Below are positions 55,595-64,000 of a DNA stretch of 64,000 bases, in pieces. The position numbers and the translations under genes were made by a program. Source of the DNA: Antrodiella citrinella (taxonomy: Eukaryota; Basidiomycota; Agaricomycetes; Polyporales; Steccherinaceae); the NCBI GenBank assembly GCA_004802725.1, contig SGPM01000054.1, positions 1-64,000 of the forward strand, in the 5' to 3' direction. Below the pieces are notes generated by a model, which did no database searches, was not told the origin of the DNA, and was given only the letters and a program-made list of their open reading frames with translations. Position 1 is the first letter of the stretch. Every line of letters starts with the position of its first letter.

Positions 55595-56248
55595 ATGGCG
55601 AGCACAGATCCTTCGTCCTCTGCCGCACCACCTTCACTGAACGGCACAAGCACCCACTCGATCTCTAACATCTCCCATGCCGGACATCAGCGCGTCCTGC
55701 TCCTCATCGCCGTCCAGAAATGCATGCTCTCCCCGCCCCCCGTCGGCGTCCCCGCTGCGTCCACCGTCGGCCCCAACATCGCACGCATCCTCACACACGC
55801 GCGCAGTCTCCCGCACCCGCCCTTGATCATCCACGTCCGGAACTCGGGCGACCAAGGCGAGGCGGACGAGCCGGGGACGGCGGGGTGGGAGCTCGTGCAC
55901 GACCCGCTGCCGGGCGAGCCCGTGATCGACAAGACGAAGAACAACGCCTTCACGGGGACACGCCTCGCCGAGTACATCCGCCCGGACGCGGAGATCGTCG
56001 TCGCGGGCATGCAGAGTGACTTTTGCGTCCGCGCGACGTGCAGCACCGCCCTCGTACGAGGGAACCTCGTCCTCCTCATCCGCGGCGCGCATGCGACGTA
56101 CGATCGCTTGGATGTGTGGAATACGGGCCTGGCGACGTCGGTCACCCCGGCGGATACCGTGCAGACGGAGATTGAGGCGGAACTGGAGGAGGCGGGGGTC
56201 ATGTTGCTGGAGATGAAGGATCTACCGCAGATATTCACAGGCAGATAA
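55595..56248 (+). CDS. Isochorismatase-like (cysteine hydrolase) family protein
   Basis: An intronless 217-residue protein. Family enzymes use an Asp-Lys-Cys triad for hydrolysis of isochorismate, nicotinamide or related amides. The Lys (IDKTKNNAF, Lys113) and Cys (GMQSDFCVRATCSTA, Cys144) are in place and the fold elements LIIHVRNSG and YIRPDAEIVVAG are clear. The first strand, however, reads RVLLLIAVQKCML, with Ala39 where the catalytic Asp is expected. The protein may be inactive or have altered chemistry. The start at 55595 (MASTDPSSSAAPP) is preferred because the upstream frame is leader-like. It is convergent with HUS1. Confidence 0.88.
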   Translation: MASTDPSSSAAPPSLNGTSTHSISNISHAGHQRVLLLIAVQKCMLSPPPVGVPAASTVGPNIARILTHARSLPHPPLIIHVRNSGDQGEADEPGTAGWELVHDPLPGEPVIDKTKNNAFTGTRLAEYIRPDAEIVVAGMQSDFCVRATCSTALVRGNLVLLIRGAHATYDRLDVWNTGLATSVTPADTVQTEIEAELEEAGVMLLEMKDLPQIFTGR

Positions 56249-57056
56249 GTCTGTGCTGTGTATCTCCGAAGCCTCTCCTTCGTGCAGTGCTCCTGACGGT
56301 AGTCGGTATTGGACGTGGTGAGCACCCTGTCTAATCACGTCCGTCCATACGCTCACCTTCACGTAGATTCGCTCTACCACATTCTCTTGTCGTACCTCGC
56401 CTGCGTTATAATCGGTCTCTGAATCACAACACTATGTTCTTCTCGCCGCCCGGGCACACACACATAATGGTTGTTTGTTACATCAAGGGGTTTTAAGCTC
56501 TCGGTCGGGATGGACTACAGCAGGGCCGGGGCAGGAGTAGAGGACGAGAACCGGTAGGGGTGGACCGGTGGTGGGTATTGTGTTGGTCAATGTTACACTG
56601 TGGGATTATCTGGTATTCTTCCTTCGCTGTATGTGCATAGAATAGGGCAATATCCGCACGTCGGTTTCTTCTACTGTTTTTGATGTAGGTATACACATTC
56701 GTCATGTTGATGTTTCCCCGGTTCTGGTTTACGGTACAGTTGTCATCCATCGACAGGCATTCATTTTTTATCCATATCATGATCACCATTCAAGGGCATT
56801 TTCTCTTCTCTTCTTCTGAATCTTCACGCCGCTTTCTTCGTATATGATCACGTCTCCGACATTCTTGTAGAACAATTTACATACATACGATGGGGACGGA
56901 GACGGGCATTATACATGTACCAGTATCAGTAACGAGCAAGAATTGATATACACGAGGGGTATAGACAGAGCGTGTGGATGTGGGTATATAGGAGCACCGG
57001 CCAACACAGACAGAAACACGAACCTCGGACATGCGTCCCTCCATCGAGAGAGCTGG
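56249..57056. other. Convergent 3' region
   Basis: This lies between the stops of the isochorismatase-like gene and HUS1. A/T-rich stretches near 56480-56800 probably hold 3' untranslated ends. No gene is recognised. Confidence 0.4.
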
Positions 57057-58518
57057 CTATCCGTCGTCGATGATGGCAGGGATGTAGAACGTGAGCACCC
57101 CGCCCGCGTCCGCGACCTCGCCAATGTACACGTACAGGATCATCGCGTGGTTCTGGCATATACCTGCCGCACATACCATCAGCGTGTGGATACAAATACC
57201 ATGAGATGGGAAGGGGGAGACTTACAAGCGATGGTCGTGGTGGAAACGGAGGAGCTCGACAAAAACTTGAGGAAACTCGTCACTTTCATGAGCACGCCGT
57301 ACAACTGCGTCGGGTCCTTCTCTTCCTCCTCCGGCGGCTCCGGCTCCTGACTCGCAGCCACGTCTCGTCCTGACAACCCATAAGCATCCACCACAAGAAA
57401 GATAAAAGCACAGAGAACACACCCATCGGAGGGTTCGCAAGCCCGCTCCACGCGACGTCAACCTTCACCGCGTCCGTGCTGACAGAGATCTGCAATTGCC
57501 CGCTTGCGTTCGCGCGCACCGCGAGCACTTTCGACATCGGCTGCAGTCGGTGCACGACCGTGCGTAGCTTCGTTAGGGACGGGAGCAATATGTGGACCTA
57601 CAACGTGGAGTCATCAATTATGATTGGTTGTGGGTGTTGTGGGTCCAACGGGATTTTTCGTATTGGAGATTTGGTCCGGTCGATTAGTGGAAGGACGAGA
57701 GGTGACGTCACGCAGTGGTGGAGTGGATGTTGATTATGTGATGGAGCGAGATATGATAACAAACGCGTTCAGCACAAACGAAAAGAAAAAGAAAAAGTGA
57801 TAGGGGCAAGAGACGTACGTCTGGTTCTGGACACATCGGTTCCTGCAGCTTGTCCACGTCTTCAGGGCGCATGATATCAATCCGGACGTCGTGCTCGATG
57901 CGCACGCGTTTGCCTGCGCGCGACGTGCTGAGGATCTCGAATGTCATCACAGCCTGGTCGTTCTTCTTCGCCAGCCTACCCCACCATCAAAACACGCATG
58001 AGCACAACGAACTTGAAGACGAAACGGCAAGACGTACTTCATGACAGTGTCGGCTTCAGACGCACCCCCGCCCGTGGCGGGCGCAGCCGCCGACCTGAGT
58101 GCGGCGCTCAGAGCTTCGGAGGAGACGGTCACCGTAATCTGGTTGTTCGCGTTCGACTGGATACGGTAGTCCGTAAAGATAGCTTCAATCTTGATCTGCC
58201 TACATACCCACCCCCGCATTCCGTTCAGCTTTGAGTTCGAGGTGAAGAGGGGGTAAAGGAGGGGACGTACGACCAGATCTGCACCCCGCCCTCGTTCGCG
58301 TCGCTACTGCAGATGATGTGCATCTCGTTCTCCGTGAACCGGATCACGCAGCGTTTTTGGTGTCGCTCGACGGTCTGCATGATCCCTGCCCCAAGTCCAA
58401 GAAGTACATTTCCATGTGCACATGAGTTTGGGGTTCGACGCTGCGGGCTGTGGATGGTAGGGAGAGCTTACTGACGCGAGAAAGTGACGGGATGTTCTAT
58501 GGATGCGCGGAATCGCAT
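57057..58518 (-). CDS. HUS1: Checkpoint clamp protein HUS1 (9-1-1 complex)
   Basis: Hus1 forms the PCNA-like Rad9-Rad1-Hus1 clamp loaded at DNA damage to activate ATR signalling. The ATG at 58516-58518 opens MRFRASIEHPVTFSR. A splice at a GTCAGT donor leads to IMQTVERHQKRCVIRFTENE and MHIICSSDANEGGVQIW, the diagnostic N-terminus. Next exons give IEAIFTDYRIQSNANNQITV, EALSAALRSAA, LAKKNDQAVMTFEI, VHILLPSLTKLRTVVHRLQP, and AVRANASGQLQISVSTDAVK. The last parts are TQLYGVLMKVTSFLKFLSSS and the family C-terminus ICQNHAMILYVYIGEVADAG, FYIPAIIDDG, with the TAG at 57057-57059. Six or seven short introns are needed. An acidic insert (EPEPPEEEEKD) lies before the last strand. Confidence 0.92.
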
Positions 58519-58777
58519 GGTCGTACATGCCCTTCTGTGTCGCAGGAAGAGGAAAGCGAAGTCAAGAACTCGGCGTTCAGTACTAGTAGACTTCCGGCAA
58601 CTTCCGGCAACTACCCGCTACCCATTGCTTGCAGTCTTATACTGGGTTACGATTGGGTATCAAGATTCAAGGCATTATCTCTTTGTAACACCGCATTATG
58701 ATACTCGGATTGGCTATAATATACTCAATCGAACGGATCGCGACACACAACGGAAACTATACGCAGGCGTCCACACG

Positions 58778-61646
58778 TCACTGAGGACTGGGATCTTCAA
58801 GACCATTCTCTTGCATGCGCTTGAGGAGGAAGCTGACGGGAATAGCGTAGCTAATGTCCAACGAATCCAACTTGGTGTACCCAGCACTACTCGTGAGCAG
58901 GGCGTCAACAAGAGCCCAGTCAAGCGCAAGGTGTAGCTTTTCGCTGCCAGCTTGGCGTCGACACCGGTGTAGAAGAGTAGGACGAGGGACGCGTGTGCTG
59001 AGGCGTACCGTATGTATATCTCCGTCGTGAAGGGGAAAGCGCCTTGCGCCATACGCTGTGATGTGGCACGGGTAGCTTGAGTTTGGACACGTCTATGTCC
59101 TGCAGTGCTTGCAAGAAATCAGCAATCCAATCAACACCTATCGCGTCAATCGCAGTTGTACGTGCTGTGCTAAAGTCACCACTGCTGAACCACGAAGTCT
59201 CATCTCCGACTTGAGAGGGAATGGTGAACCCGAGAAGGTTTGTGACGATGTGGATAGCTGTTGGGGACTCCTGCTTGTAGTACTCGTTCGGAAGCGATGC
59301 GCACATAGCGAGACAGTGCGAGGAAAGCTCTGGACGATTCTGTGGTCACTGTTGTCTTGAAACACGCCCAGGATGTGTATGGACTCTGAAATAAGCTTTA
59401 GCGTTATCCCTAAGTATTCAAGATGCTTCTTGCTCTCTAAATTCGCGTCGTCTTTGAGATAAGAAAGTGTGATGGGGTCGTATACCTCCACAAGTTTCTG
59501 TAACAACGCGTCGATCTGGAGCAGCGCGCTATCCACAATCTGCCATGTTTCGAGGCTTTAAATAAGCATTTGAACAATCAGCATGTGGCGGAGTACAATA
59601 CACATAAGTGCGCTCACCAATCCAACGCAATGAGATGCATCGCCTGAGATACATTTCTTCTCAGCATCGTGGCCACAGCCAGAACACAAACCTGCCGGAC
59701 GACAACCTTAACCATCCTACGCAGACGAGAAGCAGATTCCAACGTGACACCTATATCGTCCGTCTCGGTTTTCCACAGCGGGGATGTGAGATATGCGTGC
59801 TGGGAGAGGTAGAGCAGTGTACGAGTCTGCAGGGTTCCTAGATCCAAAACAGCTATGCGGCAGCTGGTGATGGGAGTCATGTCCACCCCGCCTGAGAAGA
59901 ATCACAGGTGCGCAAGGGTCTGTCGTACGAGATAAGTAGGTCGTGATCATCGTTCTCCTCGCTGTTAGCACTGTTGACAGGGGCCTCCGAGAGATGGTCG
60001 AGTTCGGATGTGTGCTCCTCGAGAAGCTTCGTGCCGGCCGTGCGTATCCATCTCTCGAAGCCTTTATGATCCCCAGCGAGCTTCTCCCTGGAGCAGAAGA
60101 TAAACCCAGAGCAGATACCCACAGCCCTGTTACGGACAACTGAGGAAAGCTCAAGCTTGTCTTTGGCGATGAATTGGCAATGACCAAACAGAGCACGAAG
60201 TAAATTTTCCACAATATCCCATGAGATAAGATCGTCAGGCTCGACGTCGTACATGAGCTGTGCGGTGTCCGCCAAAACGACGGGATCGGTAGTCGTCTTC
60301 AATACCCATGCTAGTGCCATAGGTGTTATACGGTCAGATGGTACGGTTGCCACAGGGTGGTCGTTGAGAACTCCCAAGTGCGGACAAGGTGCATCCACAT
60401 CGAGTCCGGTTCTTTTGTGTTGTAGTCGCTTAGACGACCACGAGAACCATCTGCTGTGATTTTGCATGGCCTGTAGCAGCAAGCAAGAATGCCGAACGAA
60501 GAAATAGAACAGAGCGTCAGCACCATACATCGCTTGGAACATGGCGAGGAGGTTGGGCGGTATGGACAATGAGCAGCACTGCAGTGCTCACATCATTCGG
60601 TCACACCACCAGTGAAAGTACCAAAGAGCAGTTGAGACACTAGACATGGGAATCGAGCAGAATTGTCCCAATAGGCGACATAGTCGTCCAATGGCGCGGA
60701 GTAACGAATGGGCAATCGCTGTGGCGTAAGAAAAAGACGACGATCGCGAGGTAACAAAGGACCCCGAGTCCAATTGTTACAATAAGTATGATCGCCACAA
60801 TACGCTGGGCAGACCATATATGAATAGACAGAGCCAGCCCAAAGAAGAAGAGTGAACTCTGCAAAAGGACCGGGAGCGCGTCCAAGACGACGCGAAGATA
60901 TAACGTCTCAAGGGCCGCGAGCTTACGTTGCTTGGCCTTTCCACGCGTCTCTAGGCTGCCGCGCTCTTCAGAGCTGTCGTAGTGATCCAGCCACTGTTTT
61001 CCTATGGCAGCCCAAAACGCAGCAAACAAGCAGCATGACAAGCTAGCGTACAGTAGGGATTGGGACCAGAAGACGTTCGCGCTCGGACCGGGACCACCGG
61101 GTAGAGGACCATTAGGCGAGAGCACAACCACGTCCAAGAATGCCTGCATCGCCACGTTAGAGCTCAGATGAGGTTGCATGATGACCGCAAACACTGCGCT
61201 GACAATTGCAATCATACTCGCCTGTTTTGGCGTGAGTGAATCGCATTATATAGACAAGAAACAATTGTGACTGACGAATATCATGCAGGAATTCATCGTA
61301 CCATAGTATTTGCGCAGATACGCTTCGTTGTACTCGCTGACGGCATGCTCATAAGTCGCCCAGAAACGCTCTCGTTTATCTGCTGTCTCTGGCGTGGAGG
61401 CTGTAGATTTTTGTATCGCCACAAGTGTCTGCTGCCAAGATAGTAGAGAGAGCGGCTAGTTCCTGGGCTAGACTGGGAGGCAGTGTTACATGAGGTGCTC
61501 GAGTCAATCGTTTGAGAGCATACTCACACATCTGGCATCGGTGAGTCGGTAGATAGAACCTTTTTCTTCGCAATGACTGCACTATGGAGGAGACACTCGC
61601 GGTGGCGAAAGACAAAGATGAACTCGGCATCATCATACATCTTCAT
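58778..61646 (-). CDS. DUF6535-domain membrane protein
   Basis: DUF6535 proteins are a large, uncharacterised multi-pass family in mushroom-forming fungi. The start is uncertain (candidate ATG 61644-61646, MKMYDDAEFIFVFRH). Clear homology begins at DKRERFWATYEHAVSEYNEA and YLRKYYGTMNSCMIFASMIA, a first membrane segment. Then come FWSQSLLYASLSCCLFAAFW with AAIGKQWLDHY, LETLYLRVVLDALPVLLQSS, and two further hydrophobic segments LFFFGLALSIHIW and IVAIILIVTIGLGVLCYLAI. The cytosolic C-terminal half includes ITPMALAWVLKTTTDPVVLA and later helical exons, ending YAIPVSFLLKRMQENGLEDP at the TGA at 58778-58780. Many introns are needed and several middle exon borders are unresolved. Function is unknown. 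Confidence 0.8.
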
Positions 61647-62335
61647 CGCACGCTCTCCTCGTCGAACCGTGGCCCTCGTGCATGGTTATCGGGATGACCA
61701 CCAGCCGCGGCGCAAACGCCAGCATAGCACGCGTAGTATGTTTATCTTCGAACGGCTCCTGAAAAAACTACAAAAAGTCACCAATGAGCAGAGCAGATCG
61801 AGCTCCCTGGGCAAGCAGAAAAGTCGCTATTTATGGCTCTAGATTGGCTTCAGGTCTGAGCAACAGCACGGCAAGGGACGACATGAGACGTACTTTCTAT
61901 ATTTCCCCGTTGTCTATGTGCTTTACTTTGATGCAAAAGCTCTTGGAAGAAAGAGAATTGTGTACGCGTTTGCACAGTATTTTCCCTCGTGATCAGACAC
62001 GTCTCCAGTGTTCGCGGTCCGAGCAATTGTCGACGTCGTTTGTCCCAACTGACCTTGAAGATTGCTTTCTTTGCATAACTTCGGAGTAAATGAGGATCAG
62101 ATGAGGGTCGAAAGCAGGCGGATTCCGCTCGGAGGGTCAGACTGAAGGGCCCACGTGCTGCTAAAGACACGTCAGTCGGTGCTCGGGCGCACACTTGAAG
62201 CTTCCAACCTCCGTCCTCGAGCTCATTTTTATTTCTCCCGCTGCATCTGTTCGTGCTGACAGGGCTGGCCATTTCCCTCTAAATAGCCCGTCTGGGTCTG
62301 CATCTCTTCTCGTTTGCCTTTCGCTTTCTTCCCCC
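61647..62335. promoter_or_regulatory. Divergent promoter of DUF6535 gene and ERV41
   Basis: No further gene is supported. Upstream of ERV41 the sequence CTAAATAG at 62279-62286, about 50 bp before the ATG, may act as a TATA-like element, followed by a T/C-rich leader. Confidence 0.4.
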
Positions 62336-64000
62336 ATGCCCGGCGACCCCAGGATGTCCGCAACCGTGACTACCGACAGACCAGGCTCCCCTACCCTCCT
62401 CGACAAACTGGACGAAATCGTGCCAGCACCACTCGCTCAATTCGATGCTTTCCCGAAACTGCACTCGTCCTACAAGTCTCGGTCGGAATCCAGAGGGTTC
62501 CTGACCATCTTCGTCGCTTTCGTGGCCTTCTTACTCGTGCTGAATGATTTAGGAGAATACATCTGGGGATGGCCGGACCACGAGTTTAGCGTGGATACGG
62601 ATATGGCGAATGACATGAATGTTAATGTTGACTTGGTAGTCAACATGCCTTGCCAGTGTGAGTGATCCAACTTTCAATGTTTCAAGGATTGGACCATGTG
62701 TGTGCATGCGTTTGCGGGAGCCGAGAGACGGAACCGTGTACCTCGGGTTGTGCGAGAAGCTTTGCAAAAGTCATACATGTATGAATGGTTGCAACAATCT
62801 GTCTTTGCCTTCCGCCGGCTCGTGACGCTTGCAACCACGTACTGGAGTGACTGCTGCAAGGCTTCCGAGTCGTAGGGAACCATATCAAAAGCATCGGCAC
62901 TTTTTCCTCGGCCCCCACTTGGGAATGTCGACCTTCCGTGTCCAACTCTGTCCCCTACGCCCAGAGACAACGAGGCACTTGTAATGGCAGATTATGGGCG
63001 CGCGACAAGGATTTCGGTGATAGTACTCTACTCCTTTGTTGATGCGCGAAGGTGGAGAGATTTTGATTGGACTGCGTCGCAAAGATGTACCTCTCTTTGA
63101 TCCTGTGTTTCCCTGGACGCTTTCGTTTCACATGCTGATACCAGACTTCACCACACAGATTTATCTGTCGATCTGAGAGATGCGGTTGGTGACCGACTTT
63201 ACCTCAGCGATGGCTTCCGGCGGGATGGCACATTGTTTGACGTTGGACAGGCGACCGCTCTGAAAGAACACGCTGAGGCCTTGTCTGCACGTCAAGCTAT
63301 TTCTCAATCGCGGAAGTCACGTGGATTCTTCACTACACTTTTCCGAAGGTCCACGTCAGAGTATCGGCCCACATACAACTATCAGTCTGATGGTAGCGCT
63401 TGTCGTGTTTACGGGACAATTCCCGTCAAGAAAGTCACAGGTTCGTGGCCCTCGAGTGTACTCGAATCAATTCACGCGACTGACTTCGTTCCTCCTCAGC
63501 CAACCTGCACATTACGACCCTTGGTCACGGATATGTTAGTGCCCAGCATGTTGATCACAGATGTGTGTTTTACGATGGCTGAAATCCTGACACAAATTCT
63601 CATGATTCCGCTTTTTACAGTGATGAATCTGTCGCATGTCATCACAGAATTTTCTTTTGGGCCGTATTTCCCTGAGATAACTCAACCATTGGACAACTCT
63701 TTCGAATTGACGGACCAATGTACGTGGCTGTGGATCACCATCTGCAGAAACTCTATACTGAATTGTTGCTATTGATCAGCTTTTGTTGCTTACCAATACT
63801 TCCTCCATGTCGTGCCTACCACGTACATCGCACCAAGATCGAAACCACTCAACACCCACCAGTATAGCGTCACACATTATACACGCGTTTTGGAGCATAA
63901 CAGGGGTGTGCCAGGCATTTTTTTCAAGTTTGACTTGGACCCCATGTCGTTAACGATACATCAACGAACCACAAGCCTTCTCCAATTTTTGATACGGTCG
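62336..64000 (+). CDS. ERV41: ERV41/ERGIC2-type ER-Golgi cargo receptor (partial)
   Basis: Erv41 pairs with Erv46 in COPII and COPI vesicles between ER and Golgi. The ATG at 62336 gives MPGDPRMSATVTTDRPGSP, then LLDKLDEIVPAPLAQFDAFP and the first membrane segment GFLTIFVAFVAFLLVLNDLG. A long intron (62658-63158, 501 bp) joins VNMPCQ to YLSVDLRDAVGDRLYLSDGF. The lumenal domain continues with SACRVYGTIPVKKVT, NLHITTLGHGYVSAQHVDHR, NLSHVITEFSFGPYFPEITQ, FVAYQYFLHVVPTTYIAPRS, then HQYSVTHYTRVLEHNRGVPG and IFFKFDLDPMSLTIHQRTTS, reaching the window end still open. The second membrane segment and C-terminus lie beyond 64000. Further introns sit at about 63440, 63561 and 63720. Confidence 0.9.

Noticed and set aside
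1..64000. CRISPR arrays, bacterial-type operons and integrons
   Set aside because: Spliced eukaryotic genes throughout; the tandem repeats at 49.7-51.4 kb have irregular units and spacers and no associated genes.
1..64000. tRNA genes
   Set aside because: No segment showed a convincing cloverleaf or the conserved B-box context by eye; a covariance-model scan would be needed to exclude them.

Overview
This 64 kb window reads as nuclear DNA of a filamentous basidiomycete, most likely an Agaricomycete. Genes are dense, alternate between strands and are cut by many short introns (about 50-60 nt, GT-AG). Several encoded families are typical of mushrooms: a DUF6535 membrane protein, a C2H2 plus Zn2Cys6 transcription factor, and expanded MYND and kinase families. 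Gene models were spliced by eye from reading-frame continuity and splice consensus, so exon borders are approximate unless stated.

Layout. 0.5-2.3 kb: secreted aldose 1-epimerase (-). 3.7-6.1 kb: Ser/Pro-rich protein (+). 6.6-7.0 kb: small His-rich membrane protein (-). 7.2-9.2 kb: degenerate duplicated block (copy A). 10.0-12.9 kb: transcription factor (-). 13.0-15.2 kb: urate oxidase (-), divergent from ATP synthase subunit g at 15.7-16.3 kb (+). 16.3-24.9 kb: an accessory zone with two related MYND genes, copy B of the duplicated block (with an assembly gap) and decayed repeats. 24.9-25.8 kb: SND3/PHO88 (-). 26.6-29.0 kb: protein kinase (+). 29.3-33.1 kb: a broken third MYND copy and a broken MFS transporter. 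34.6-43.3 kb: a conserved block of MUB1 (+), SLM1-like (-) and an ARMT1/DUF89 phosphatase (+).

43.7-47.1 kb is a rearranged junkyard. It holds two truncated C-terminal copies of the 27 kb kinase, a duplicated 3' end of the DUF89 gene, a 777 bp element with 95 bp terminal inverted repeats, and an 18S rRNA fragment joined to a truncated kinase. 47.4-48.3 kb is an APH-like kinase (-). 49.6-51.5 kb is tandem repeats and GT microsatellites. 51.7-64 kb returns to ordinary genes: an unknown protein (-), a MYND protein (+), an isochorismatase-like protein (+), HUS1 (-), a DUF6535 protein (-) and the 5' part of ERV41 (+, cut by the window end).

Housekeeping functions cover checkpoint control (HUS1), ER targeting (SND3), ER-Golgi traffic (ERV41), TORC2 signalling (SLM1), ubiquitin-linked turnover (MUB1), respiration (ATP20), and purine and sugar metabolism. 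The less ordinary content is the birth-and-death cluster: a family of MYND proteins sharing an unrecognised N-terminal domain, intermixed with a kinase family carrying an unrecognised C-terminal domain with a C-x-C-G-x-x-H motif, both present as intact, truncated and frameshifted copies.
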